This document shows positions 1-10,620 of a DNA stretch of 64,000 nt, piece by piece. Source of the stretch: Neopestalotiopsis rosae (taxonomy: Eukaryota; Ascomycota; Sordariomycetes; Amphisphaeriales; Sporocadaceae); contig JALGAS010000008.1 of NCBI GenBank assembly GCA_023078685.1, positions 2,604,001 through 2,668,000 on the forward strand, given 5' to 3'. Under the pieces are notes generated by a model. It was given only the letters and a program-made list of their open reading frames with translations. It was not told the origin of the DNA and made no database searches. The translations under genes and the position numbers were made by a program. Position 1 is the stretch's first letter, and each line of letters begins with the position of its first letter.

Positions 1-776
1 TGAGGTCATCATGGGATTAGCCTTGTACTTCATACGTAGTTGCAAAGTGCCGATAACTGTCATTACCCCCGATGTCTTGTTCCCGGCTTTATGACAGTGT
101 CAAAGACGTTTAGGAATCATGAATGCCAGCCGCCACCGCCGAGTCCAAAGAGCAAGCAAAAATGCCACTGATTTGACTGCGCGTGTTGAAACCAAGCCAC
201 CACCAAATTTTGGCAGGGTCACACGGCATCGCAAGTGGCCTGGCTCCTTGGCGATTGTCAGCTTCCTCGTATTCCGTCGCCCAGCGAAATGGGTGGAACC
301 TCCAATAGGAATGCAGCCGCCGGTAAGCAGACCGCCCCCATAAGTAGAGCTGAGCTCAGATCATGAGAAGCCGTTACTGATGAAGATTGGTTTTTTTTAT
401 TCTTCTCTCTTTTTCGGAGCAAATCTGGCAACTGATGGAATAACTTCATCTGTTGTGTTCTCGTTACGACGTATCGCCGACTTATTGCATAATGTCAATC
501 AAAATTGAATCAGACATGTCTTAATCTCACTGCACTCTGAATTTGCTCCTGCTTCTCTCATCACAGCACAGGACTTCTCATCTCAGCCTGGTTTGTCTTT
601 TGTCATAGCGATTTGGTGTTGTATAAATCAATCATATTGTGATTACCAGCATCCTTACAGCATTGTACTGCCTATCTAAAGAATATGCCTTTATTTAATG
701 CTTTTATATCGAACAATCAACCGTTTTTCCAGAGTCTACGCAGTTCGCGTTGTGGCTTCTTGCAGTTCACTTCATC
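1..776. other. intergenic, chitosanase upstream region
   Basis: No open frame here looks like a gene. The last 250 bases are AT-rich with pyrimidine-rich tracts and should hold the promoter and leader of the chitosanase gene that starts at 777. Short frames near 119-449 have no recognisable product. Confidence 0.5.
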
Positions 777-1835
777 ATGGTCAAGGTAGACCTTCTTTCA
801 TTCAGCCTTTTGGCCTGGACGACATTTGCTCGAGATGTCCCCAGTAACGTCAAGAGCCTCTACGAAGAAATTCAAGCCGCGGGAAAATGCAGCGACAGTC
901 TTGCTTCTGGCTTTTACAGCACCAGCGATGGGTCTGATTGTAAGTACGCCCCTGGCTAAGAAAAAGATCACGATATTTCTCAGCCAGTCTAACGCAAGAG
1001 ATACGTAGCATGGTCGTACTGCGGCGACCATCTCGATCAGGAGGGCATCATCTACATTCAGGGCGCCAGTGGCCAGTTCACGAACATGGACATTGACTGC
1101 GACGGCAAGCAACACGGTACCGGTAACGACGGGCGCTGTGGGTTCTCGACCGACACGCAATCGCAAACTTCGTTCCAGGAGATCATCGCGGGATACAAGC
1201 AGGGTATCGATGATCTCAACCCCTACGTCCACCCATATGTCGTCTTTGGCAACGTCGGCACCAAATCTGGATACACCAACTTTGACCCGCAGAGCCACGG
1301 CATTGAGCCACTAAGCTTGATGGCTGTCGTGTGCGGAGATGAATTGGTGAGTAGTAGTACACTCCATGAGATATACTCACACGACTACAGTCCCCCTATA
1401 GCAGTTACGGAAACTCTTTTTTCTTACTGACAAACTTTCCCACAGATTTATGGTATCTGGGGCGACGAGAACGGCGATGACGCGGGACGGGAGGCCCTGG
1501 TCGGCGAAGCGTCCATCTCCCTGGCCACGGCGTGTTTCGGCCGCGGCGTGAACGGCAACAGCGGCCACGACGACGACGACGTCTTGTACATCGCCTTTGC
1601 GGGGTCCGACGCCGTGCCCGGCGCCGCGGGGGCGGACTGGGCCGCGCAGAGCTACGACGACTTTGCCGAGAGTATCGAGGCGCTCGGCGACAGGTTGGTG
1701 CAGCGCATCGGCGCGACCGGCGGCGGCGGGGGGTATGGTACTGGGCCGTCGCAGACGACGTCGAGCTCCGGCTCGCGGCCGACTGCGCAGTCGGGCCTCT
1801 TGAGCGGTCCACGTTTCGGTAAGCGTCTTTCCTAG
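777..1835 (+). CDS. secreted chitosanase, glycoside hydrolase family 75
   Basis: Secreted endo-chitosanase that hydrolyses glucosamine-containing chitosan. Exons 777-939, 1009-1346 and 1446-1835 join in phase to give about 296 residues. Residues 1-18 are a signal peptide (MVKVDLLSFSLLAWTTFA). The core has the family hallmarks YGIWGDENGDD and VGEAS, which by family knowledge carry the catalytic Asp and Glu (about D174 and E188 here). A Gly/Ser-rich tail follows residue 270. Both introns have GTAAGT or GTGAGT donors. A fourth splice is possible: donor at 1819, acceptor at 1902, new stop at 1977-1979, replacing the last six residues by about 25. Likely acts on fungal or arthropod-derived chitosan outside the cell. 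Family assignment is strong; the exact C-terminus is not. Confidence 0.9.
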
Positions 1836-2733
1836 AGCAGATGAGTAGGATCATGGGACCTTGCAAGAGACAACTGACTTACTGACATCGCATCTACTGA
1901 AGCTATGGGCACCGCATTTATTTTCTCGCTGGGTAATATCGTTGATGTGCATGACTTGAGATGTATGGTGTGGATCTGACGTATAGTATAAGATGGTAGA
2001 GGTGCATTAAAATATTGGCCAAGTATGTTGATCTTATGGAGAGGAATGTTAGAGTTCAACCTACCTAAGGTGTATCTAGTATGCCTCTGTAAAATGTTGC
2101 TTGGGGATAGGAAACTTGGAAATTACAGACTAGAAGAAGGAGCAGTATCTTGTGCAGTGCGCACGTATAGAATCTCTTCCCGCGAACGAATTAAGTGTAT
2201 AAAGACATGTCGTTTCTTCGACTTTTGTAATGGGCTCTCAAGATACAACCAAGCAGTATATAATGCGAACCATATTTGGCATTGTTTGTCCACTCTGTAG
2301 TTGAGAGAATGGGATTCTTTTAACGCCGATGTAGACGCTGGTGCTGATTGGCAGGGACATTGTGACTTTAGCTTAGGCATCTGCGAACAAAATAAATGGA
2401 ACTTTTTTCTATAGTCGTTCATGGCTCTTCTCTCTTCTTTAGCATTATCATCTTTTGGAACTGTTTCTTGACTTTTGCTGCTCCGGCAATAAATTGCGAG
2501 TCTAAACCCGGAGCACGGGCCATCTCTAGGCATCTGTCTATTCTCCCCGCCGATCCGGCTCCGAGCTCGTCTTACCTCACCTTTTTATCATTCAAAAACA
2601 GTGACAAAACAGCTGCGCAGAACGCCGACGTGCATAACCGTGTGCTTGTCTCCCGAGACTTGGCAGGAATACTTTGCCGAACAAGGTGGATAAGGTTCTG
2701 GGTACGTGGCCCCGGGCCGACGCCGCCTGCGCC
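1836..2733. other. intergenic, no gene seen
   Basis: Separates the chitosanase from the Zn2Cys6 regulator. Open frames at 2025-2300, 2123-2533 and 2396-2839 have no family motifs and overlap one another on opposite strands. The stretch 1903-1979 could be an alternative last chitosanase exon. The right half should hold the regulator's promoter. Confidence 0.45.
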
Positions 2734-4872
2734 ATGCCGGAGGAGAGCTCCGTGGCGGGAGCCACTCGTATCAAAAGGAACACGGCTTGCACCTCATGCC
2801 GAGATGCCAAGGTGGGTGCCCTTTTATGGGACCGTTTGAAACTTCAAGACTAGTATAATACTATCGAGTGTGGCTAACAGTATACATTATCGCATAGGTC
2901 CGGTGCAATCCAAGTTCAAATCCATCTCAGCCATGCCAGCGTTGCTTGAAACTAAACTTGCCCTGTGTCGTTGACAAGACCCACAAGCGAGTTAGCAGAA
3001 AGAGGTGAGCGACCTCTCAAATCCATAAATATGATCATTTTTACTAAATCTTTGACAAGCAAGCTGGATGAGTTGGTGCAAGAAATACAGTCCATCAAGC
3101 AGAGTGTCGGTGATCGTCCAGGCACCCAGCAGAGTACGGCGCTGCCATCTCCCTTCAAAGATCACGTCATGCCTCGCATGGGCATGCCGTCGCCTGACTT
3201 GACTAGACTCAGTGTTTCCCACAGTAGCAACCATGCCACCACTGCCTCTACTGGGCTCACTCCAGCGCCGACATTCGTGATAGAAACAAATGTGGAACCA
3301 AGTCTTTCTAGAGCCTTGGGCAATATGCCATTCTCAGGTCCAGACATTGATCATTACTTTGCAAAGTATGTCTTTCAAGTATTTCCAAGAGTTGTGATGC
3401 ATAACTTACAAGTGCAGGTATTTTGAACATTTTCATCCTTATATGCCAATTGTAAGGCATCGCGATCCAAACAAACTATACGAGCAGGGTGGCGTGTTAT
3501 TCTGGACAATCATCATGATCGCCTGTCGCCGCTATGCACGCGATCCCAAGGCTCTATCCTTTCTGACGGAAGCCGTTCGAGGCGAAATGTTCTCGGCCAT
3601 CTCGAAATTGCCCCTGTCAATTCATGTGGTTAATGCTCTAATACTCGTGAGCACTTGGGTGTTCCCGGACGTCCGATTCATTAATGACCCAACCTCCATC
3701 TTCTCTGGTGTGATCATGAATGCTGCCTTGTTGCTAGGCATTCACTCGGGCAAGGGATCTCACCCCGAATACAGTATTGGAATGTTCCAAAACAATTTTA
3801 GTGACGAAGAAGCTCATTATACCTGGGCCGGATACTGCATTACGGCGCAAAGGCAAGTAGCCATGGTCTATTTGCTGACTAGCACACGACTAACATACAT
3901 ACAGAATGGCTGAATATCGGGGGCTACCTCCTGTTGGAAGTATATTCAACCAGACTGTACAAAACGTTATTGACGGCAACACACCTTTCCATGTCCCTGG
4001 CAGCTTCCGCGTGCTACTAGAATGTCAAAAATACGCGAATCGAGTGAGCAAAACAATGGCCGCATGCTTGGACGAAACCAGAGGCGTCTCCTCCCACCTC
4101 GTACGGCACCTCGAGGATGAGTTTGACCACATTCGAGGGCTTATATGCTCAGAGCGCGCAGGTAAGATATTTCCTGGCCCCCTTCACCCAACTACGTCTG
4201 CTGACCTGCTCAGACGATCTTGATCGCTGGAATGCCTTGTTGGTGCAGTTGGAAATACAGGCATACTACCTGATACCTCTTCCCGGTTACAACCCAGAGA
4301 ATCTGAAGCGTAACGTGATTAGAGCCTACACGACCGCTCAGACCGTTGTGCAGGTTGCTCTGGAGCTTGAAAAGTCCCACGGCTTCCTGAAGCATATGCC
4401 TCACTTTTACTTTAGGAGTCTCCTCAGCGCACACTGTATCATTTACAAGGTGCTGCGCTCTGCTTACATGGACTTTCTCGACCGCACACAAGCAGAGCAA
4501 GCAGCAAATGAAGTCATCAAATCCTGTCGACAATCAGTGGTTATGGACGGTGACTTGCCCGAGCGTCTTGGCAACCTTTTGGAGTCGATCTGGAACTTTG
4601 CTCAACTCGCGAGATGGCATGAAGAACCCGTGTCGATATTTTCGCACCGATTATCAGCCTCAATTGTGTTTGATTGCCTAAAGAGATGGAAGAGCGACAT
4701 GGACTCGCGACCCAAGAGCCAGCCCCCTCCCGCCAATGGGGCCGAAACGCCAGCGGCAATCATGGTACCGGACCCGCTGGCCAATATTGATTGGAGTTTC
4801 ATGGACGATTTCGATTGGAACATTGAGCCTACGCTTCTGGGTCCTGGTATTGCCCCGGGTATAGCCCCATAG
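2734..4872 (+). CDS. Zn2Cys6 transcription factor with fungal-specific middle homology region
   Basis: Nuclear DNA-binding regulator, about 613 residues from six exons: 2734-2811, 2898-3004, 3060-3365, 3418-3852, 3905-4161, 4214-4872. All junctions are in phase. The zinc cluster lies at residues 19-51 (CTSCRDAKVRC, then CQRCLKLNLPC), split by the first intron. A short coiled-coil linker (KLDELVQEIQSIKQ) follows, as expected for a dimerising Zn2Cys6 protein. The middle homology region starts around YFEHFHPYMPIV and includes QRMAEYRGLP at the fourth junction. The acidic C-terminus (WSFMDDFDWNIEP) looks like an activation domain. The fourth intron uses a GC donor. The overall pattern resembles the War1 (weak-acid response) and PrtT (protease) regulators, but I cannot choose between them or name targets. 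It converges with the PEBP gene. Confidence 0.9.
3853..3904 (+). other. GC-AG intron in the Zn2Cys6 gene
   Basis: The 52-nt intron begins AG|GCAAGT and ends ACAG. Splicing here restores CAA-AGA-ATG-GCT (QRMAEY) in the middle homology region. The nearest GT donor, at 3857, gives a stop within three codons of the same acceptor. The GC donor is therefore required by the frame. Confidence 0.75.
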
Positions 4873-4965
4873 TCTGCCAAAGGGAAGCGACTCGACGTGC
4901 GGCCGTTGAATATTTGACGAGATTACGATTCAAAACTCAAAAAATACAAAGATACCCTGCGAACG

Positions 4966-5699
4966 TTATTTCCAGACTCTCTCGCAACTTCCAACCCACT
5001 GACCCCACGCAACCACCTTTCCTTGAATTGCCTCGGCGATCTGTTCTCGGGTCGCCTTGGCCTCCAGCATTTGTCGGTCAAGTGTGTCACTTAGACCGAT
5101 GACGAAAAAGAAGTCTGAGAGGCACCTCGTTAGCGGACAGTCAAATTTTGGTGAGGGCTGTATACTGCCTACATCGATGTGGTCCATGGTTCATCAGAGG
5201 CCGAGGTGCAATATACGGCGTCCCCCGTCTAGTGACTCCATAATGGAAGCCGCCTCTCAACAAAGCCTTGCTCTCATCTGCAATCTCAAAATCCGAGTCG
5301 ACGACGGTCGTCTTGGCCGATGCAATACCACCGTAGATACTGTATCAACGAATGAGTGGTGGGAAATGTATTATACGTGAACGGGACGGATCATGCTCAC
5401 CCATGTGCGATGGGTGTCGGCAGAGGCGCGTCTGGATCTTCCGATACCAGCAGCCACTCCTTGATGCTGCCCTCAACCTCTTCCGGTGCCCGCCAGCTCA
5501 ACTCGGGGAACTTGCCGGCTCCGTCGAACGTGTACTCCACCCCGAGCTGTGTGTTTGTGTCTCCACAGTCCGGCGAAGTGACGGTGATTGTGGGAGTCGG
5601 ATGAGAACTGAATGCTGGACTGGTTATGAATAACTTTGCATCTCTTCCTCTAAAATTCTTGAATAACCAGGATATCGTGACTTCGACATATGACAGCAT
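4966..5699 (-). CDS. phosphatidylethanolamine-binding protein (PEBP) family protein
   Basis: About 204 residues from three exons on the minus strand: 5699-5401, 5339-5173, 5114-4966, with all phases consistent. Two conserved PEBP regions are visible: SEDPDAPLPTP around residue 87, and GFHYGVTRRGTPYIAPRPL followed by NHGPHRYFF, which is rebuilt across the second intron (CAT CGA T + AC TTC). These line the ligand pocket that binds anionic groups. There is no signal peptide, so it is probably cytosolic. Fungal homologues are mostly uncharacterised; links to Raf-type kinase control or protease inhibition in other PEBPs should not be carried over. It lies 93 bases from the convergent regulator gene and shares the 5700-6333 upstream region with the EBP gene. 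Confidence 0.88.
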
Positions 5700-6333
5700 T
5701 GCGTGTGATTCTTTCTTGAGCCAAGTGTGACCGCGAACGCTTCAAGTTTGTGGTGTGATGTAGTGACTGTAGAGGGTGGAGAAACTATTCAAGGTTTGGC
5801 ACACTACAGCAACGGTAATAGTCGCCAGAGGGGATTGTATTTTGGTCACCACCGTGAGCACTGAGACATGTAGTTCTTGTGTAGACCAACTACAAAATAA
5901 TCAAGAAATAAACAACAGGACGAGCGGAGCTTTAAATCAAGATAAGAAAATAATCATCAGGATTCAGCTCCTTGTGCATGTAAGTGGTACCCGGAGCCGC
6001 AGCGGCTACTCAGTCCTTCCTGTCACCAAAACTCAGTGGCCCACACGCGGGGGACGTGCTTTGAGGTGTTGTAAGGGACACGCCAAAATAACCCGAAGCC
6101 GAACAACCCCCTGGAGCTGCCAATGGACATACTATTATTTGTTTCTTCCTCCATCGACCAATCACCATCCACTCCAGTATCGCGTCACTTTATGCCGAAA
6201 CTGTAACAGTATACTGTCCGTTACATCGTCTCGGGTGGCCGTGAAACTTTTTTCAACGGTTTGGGTTTCCCTTCAAGAAAATCACCAATAATAGACGACC
6301 ACTGTGAAGCGGCTGGCTGGCTCATCCAAAACC
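5700..6333. promoter_or_regulatory. divergent upstream region between PEBP and EBP genes
   Basis: The PEBP gene reads left from 5699 and the EBP gene reads right from 6334, so their promoters share these 634 bases. The open frame at 5776-6291 has no family features and is judged chance. No TATA box or regulator site could be assigned with confidence. Confidence 0.5.
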
Positions 6334-7515
6334 ATGTTTGCTCAGATGGCTGAACCTGCCGGAGTCGCCCACCCTTACTACCCACTGGGCGTTGCCATTC
6401 CTCACTATGCAGCCAACACGCTGCCTTTGCCCGTCATTCTGGGCTCCCTGGTCGGCATGCTGGGCTCGGTTATGCTGGCGACCAGTACGCTGGCGCTGCG
6501 CTTCAACCCAAGCCTAGGAAAGGGTCAATTGGCTGTTTTCTGCTGGTTCGTCATGTGTAAGTAGAGAAAAAGGAGCCCCCCAGACGATGGATCGATATTT
6601 CATCTGATCTCGAGAACAAACTCCCCGAAGAAGAATGATTAGCTCATATGGACCTAAAACTCAGGCGGCTCGTTGCACTGCTTTTTCGAAGGTATATTTC
6701 TTTCTCGCTTTCCCCCCAAAAGACTTGCTGTCGATTCACCCCCTTGATGGAATCAACTAACCAAAAGTCACCTTTCTCTTTCCAAAGGCTACTTCGTCTT
6801 GAATCATGCCACCGTCGCGTCATCGCAGAACCTCTTTGCCCAGCTCTGGAAAGAGTACGCCCTCTCCGACTCGCGATATCTGACCTCGGACCCGTTCATG
6901 CTGAGCGTCGAGAGTATCACCGTGGTTCGTAGTCCTGGCTCTCTCTCTTCCATCACTTGTTCTTCTTCGTCCTTGTTGTCAACGAACAAAACCAACTAAT
7001 GTATCCCTTCTCCCAATCGAAAACAGTTCCTTTGGGGCCCTCTCTCCTTTCTCTGCGCAATGAGCATCGTGGCCGCCTCGCCACTCCGCCACCCGCTCCA
7101 GATCATCATGTGCTTGGCGCACCTGTACGGCGTCGCCCTGTACTACTCGACGAGCCTGATCGAGACGCACTTCACCGGCCGCTCGCACAGCCGGCCCGAG
7201 TTTCTGTACTTTTGGGTCTACTACGTCGGCTTCAACTTTCCTTGGGTCGTTGTGCCTGCATGTAAGTTTTTCTAGATTGTTTTCTCCCCCTCCATTGCTC
7301 CCGCAATACCTGGCTCTGTACATTCAGGAGAAAATGAATACACCATGAGATACTGACTGTCTTGCCTAGTCTTGATGTACGATAGCCTAAAGACTATCTC
7401 CAGGAGACTGCGGAGTTTTGAGCAAGTCAAGTTCGGACTGGAGGGCTACGAAGCAAGGAATGGAAATGCCAAGTCAGGTGTTGGATCCAAGAAGGGGGAG
7501 AAGAAGGACCAGTAA
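6334..7515 (+). CDS. EBP/EXPERA-domain integral membrane protein
   Basis: Emopamil-binding-protein-like membrane protein, about 255 residues. Exons 6334-6556, 6665-6691, 6788-6924, 7027-7261 and 7370-7515 are all in phase. The second exon is only 27 nt and supplies GSLHCFFEG, which completes the family motif leading into YFVLNHATV. Four or five hydrophobic segments are present (LPVILGSLVGMLGSVML, FLWGPLSFLCAMSIV, IIMCLAHLYGVALYYS, YFWVYYVGFNFPWVVVPAF). EXPERA proteins include the animal and plant sterol delta8-delta7 isomerase. Fungi use the unrelated ERG2 for that step, so the substrate here is unknown. The tail is Lys-rich (KKGEKKDQ), compatible with ER residence. The third donor could lie three bases earlier, which would remove one Val. 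Confidence 0.82.
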
Positions 7516-7807
7516 TACTTATTAGGTATGCATGGTCATAACGCATTGTAATACCATAGACGGCAATGACGATAAATATAAGACAAATGTACGATATGCA
7601 CATATTTCAGTCATCAAGGATGTCTCTCGGCAGCGCTTTTCCGCAAGTGTGGGGGGCTTATAGTTTATAAACACCCATCTGTTTTATCCAGTATTCATCG
7701 AGCAGCATTGGAGCTCTATTCAAGACGGCAATAATTGTGATTCTAAAAAGTTTCCCAAAATCTCATCAGATATATATATATATAATTCGCTTTCTCTCAT
7801 CTAACTA

Positions 7808-8275
7808 ATGTCGGACGGAAACCAGTCAGAACAGACACTTATAAGCGTCGCTTTTCTGAAGCGTAGACCAGACCTCACCCCCGAACAATTCTATCATCAC
7901 TGGGAGACTGTCCATGGACCACTAGTGAAACCGTGGGCGCAGAAACATGGCATAGTTGCGTATACGCAGGCAAGTTCCCTGATCCCACTTTGGAGCGCCG
8001 CGTCTCGGTACGATCTTGGGCTCATCTCATCCCAGGTTCATTGCCAACCAGCCTTGAATGCCGGCGCGGCTCCCATTGGCCCAGAAGCTGGGACCGCTTC
8101 ACCGCTTGCCGATTATGATGGTTGTGCCTTGATCGAAGTCAAGTCCTTTGAGCAGATGGCCGCAGCATTCAAGGACGAATATTATTTGACGGTAATTGCG
8201 CCTGATGAGAAGAACTTCATCGACAAAAAGGCTGGAGTTGTGAGAAGTAGGGGCGAAGTTAAGAGGATTATCTAG
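7808..8275 (+). CDS. EthD-domain protein (dimeric alpha/beta barrel)
   Basis: Small ferredoxin-like-fold protein of the EthD family, 155 residues if unspliced and 133 if the 7970-8035 GC-AG intron is removed. The N-terminal half shows the family start: a strand (ISVAFLKRRPDLTPEQF), then YHHWETVHGPLV and GIVAYTQ. The C-terminal half has ALIEVKSFEQMAAAF and a conserved DEKNF-like end. In fungi such proteins often accompany polyketide or aromatic-compound genes, where some act as cyclases or monooxygenase-like barrels, but no active site is assigned here. A TATATATATATA run lies about 30 bases upstream of the start. It ends 53 bases from the convergent Cwc15 gene. Confidence 0.85.
   Translation: MSDGNQSEQTLISVAFLKRRPDLTPEQFYHHWETVHGPLVKPWAQKHGIVAYTQASSLIPLWSAASRYDLGLISSQVHCQPALNAGAAPIGPEAGTASPLADYDGCALIEVKSFEQMAAAFKDEYYLTVIAPDEKNFIDKKAGVVRSRGEVKRII
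7970..8035 (+). other. probable GC-AG intron in the EthD gene
   Basis: The donor reads CAG|GCAAGT and the acceptor CCCAG|GTT. The 66-nt length is a multiple of three with no stop, so the frame stays open unspliced. Removing it joins YTQ to VHCQPAL, matching the contiguous family pattern; the retained 22 residues look like filler. Confidence 0.65.
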
Positions 8276-8328
8276 GTCGTTAATGGTGTGCTTGCGAGGG
8301 TTCAATCCCTTGAGAAACCGTGGTTCTC

Positions 8329-9118
8329 TTATCTGACATATTTGCCCATGAACCGTTTGTGGAAATCAGATCGCAGGAGATCCTAGTCACAGTTAGCACA
8401 TCAAGATCCTTCCTTTCTTCCAAAGAACATAACTTACGTTTACAAACTCCTTCTTCTTGCCCTTTTCGTCGGTGCCGCGAGCTTGGTTCTTGAACACCAC
8501 GTCGTCGTCCCACCGCCTCTTCATGTTGAAGTTTTGCTTGTTCAGGAGCGGGTTACCGAGCGCAATGTCCTTTTCCCGCTCGTCTTGCTCCCTCGCCGCG
8601 CGCTCTTCTTCCTCTCTCTGCTTCTTGGCCGCGCGTTCTGCCTTGATTTTTTCCAGTTCCCTCTGTAGCTCCGCCTCTTCGTCGTCGCTGTCCTCGTCGC
8701 TAGAATCATCACTACCGTCGTCGTCGTCATCGTCCTCTTCCGAGTCGGCGTCTATATCTCGCGTCTCTTCTAGTATCCTCCTCCGCTTGGCTTCTGGGTC
8801 TTCTTCTTGCTCTCCCCCTTCGCCTCCTGCAGTGATCTCCATGGGTCTCTTGGTGCCGGAAACAGCAGCCTCGGCATCATCGCCGTTGCCGAGTGGCGGG
8901 AGGGGAGTGCCGTTCTTCTTTGCAAAATGGGCGGCTTCGGCAGCCAGGAGCTCGGCGCGCAGGTCGCGCGGCTCGTCGGCGTCGGCGTCGCCGCCCTGTC
9001 CCGGTTGTCTGAACTTGAGCTGCGTGTAGGCCGGCAGAAGGCGCTGGTGGTATGCCGGTCCGCGCAGAGCTTCTTTGCCCTGAGCGGGATCAAAGGTGGG
9101 TCTGTGTGCTGTAGTCAT
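8329..9118 (-). CDS. cwc15: pre-mRNA-splicing factor Cwc15/Cwf15
   Basis: Spliceosome component of the Prp19/NineTeen complex group, acting in the nucleus. Two exons, 9118-8438 and 8382-8329, with the 55-nt intron in phase 0, give 244 residues. The N-terminus MTTAHRPTFDPAQG is the family signature. The centre is acidic (poly-Asp around residues 130-150) followed by a charged helix rich in Glu, Lys and Arg. The end is typical: NPLLNKQNF, KRRWDDDVVFKNQARG, then across the intron EFVN|DLLRSDFHKRFMGKYVR. The last 17 residues lie on a separate exon that unspliced reading would miss. It is divergent from RRP45, with a 384-base shared promoter. Confidence 0.95.
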
Positions 9119-9502
9119 TGTTGTGTATGGTCTGACAAGATCGCGATCTATGCGCAGAGGAAAGAGTTGTGCCTGGTAGTCTTTTGTTGTTTGTGGTTGA
9201 GTTGGTGATGGGGTTTTGAGTATGAAGTAATCAAGTACGGGACCATAGTTTAGCTCTAGAGTACCTGAGGCTAGGATCGCCTAGTGGCAGAAAGCCCAGG
9301 CGCTGCAGACAGGCAAGGCCAGTCGCATTTGGGGGGCTGACCGCCTGGCAGAACATCGCTAAGAATTTGATTTTCCGCGAGCTGCAGCCGCTAACCAAGA
9401 GCTCGAGCCCCGCCATACAATTCTAAAGGCCATCCCACCTTCCTTGTAAATCCGAATGTACCCAGAACAGCAAACAGCAACTTTTCCATTCCGCAATTGA
9501 CA
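9119..9502. promoter_or_regulatory. bidirectional promoter, Cwc15 and Rrp45
   Basis: These 384 bases lie between two divergent housekeeping genes, both for RNA processing, and must hold both promoters and leaders. No TATA box is obvious. A tract near 9270-9330 is rich in CAGGC and AGCCC repeats. Confidence 0.6.
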
Positions 9503-10443
9503 ATGCCGCGCGAGGCTGAGCCGTCCCTCAACGAAAAGGCGTTCCTAGTACAGGCCCTGCAGGAGGGTCATCGCTTGGACGGCCGTGGATTTGAGCAGTT
9601 TCGAAAGCTAGAGCTCGCTTTTGGAGACCAGTATGGAGTCGCAGACGTCACATTAGGCAAAACGAGGTTCGTACAACAGAAAGTCGACTGTTTGCGATTT
9701 TCACAAGGCTGACATTGTCTTTCAGGGTATTGGCAAAGGTCTCTGCCGAAGTCACAGCACCGTACCCCGACAGACCATTCGATGGCATATTCACAATCAG
9801 TTCAGAGCTCAGCCCGATGGCCTCCCCGGCTTTCGAGGTGAACAGACCTACCGAAACCGAAGTTCTGCTTTCACGATTGCTCGAGAAGACAGTTCGCAGA
9901 TCCAACGCTCTCGACACAGAATCACTATGTCTGGTTGCTGGCAACAAGGTGTGGTCGATAAGAGTAGACCTTCACGTTTTGTCGCACGACGGTAATCTCA
10001 TCGACGCTTCATGCTTGGCCGTGGTCGCAGCATTACGGCACTTTAGAAAACCGGATACGAGTATCGAGGGAGAGACGTTAACGGTATACACGCCCGCAGA
10101 GAGAGAACCAGTCCCGCTCAGTTGGCTCCACAGCCCGTTGTGTATCACTTTCAGCTTCTACGGAGACGATGGCGATATTGTGTTACTGGACTCTACGCTA
10201 CTAGAGGAGCAGTTGCGAGTAAGCAGCTGTACCATCAGTCTCAACAAGCATGGAGAGATCTGCCAGGTTGCAAAGCTTGGTGGTACACCCGTGGAGGCTT
10301 TGTCGTTGGTGCAATGCGCCAACATTGCCATGCAGCAAGTCAAGTTATTCTCGAATATGCTCGACCAGAGGCTGGCTGATGACTCGAAACGGAGAGACAA
10401 GGGAGGACTCTTGGCTGAACTGTCCGCAGAAAATGCGAGGTAG
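9503..10443 (+). CDS. rrp45: exosome complex core subunit Rrp45
   Basis: Ring subunit of the RNA exosome with an RNase PH fold, acting in nuclear and cytoplasmic RNA processing and decay. Two exons, 9503-9666 and 9726-10443, give 293 residues; the junction rebuilds Arg in GKTRVLAKVSAE. The opening MPREAEPSLNEKAFL and GHRLDGRGF are family signatures. Further landmarks are FTISSELSPMASPAFE and NKVWSIRVDLHVLSHDGNL with DASCLAVVAALRHF. Eukaryotic Rrp45 is catalytically inactive, and nothing here suggests otherwise. Length is close to the yeast protein; the acidic tail of the human homologue is missing. I chose ATG at 9503 over an upstream in-frame TTG. It converges with ARL3. Confidence 0.95.
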
Positions 10444-10620
10444 AGAAGACCAAAGACCAAAGAAAAAAAATAAGAATTACAAATAATGATACCCACCATA
10501 AGATACATGAATTCTCAGGGTTAAAGTTCCTGGAGTATCTAATCCGTACGCCGCCCTATGCCGCTTGAAATGCAAACCGCCCACGTTACGCCTCGCCAGG
10601 GATGAATTGTTTTTTCAAGT

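Noticed and set aside
8290..8320. tRNA-like T-arm (GAGGGTTCAATCCCTTGAG)
   Set aside because: The T-loop resembles a B box, but no A box, acceptor pairing or anticodon arm can be built around it.
8457..9029. 190-codon Ser-rich plus-strand frame
   Set aside because: It is antisense to Cwc15; acidic codon runs in Cwc15 read as Ser runs on the other strand.
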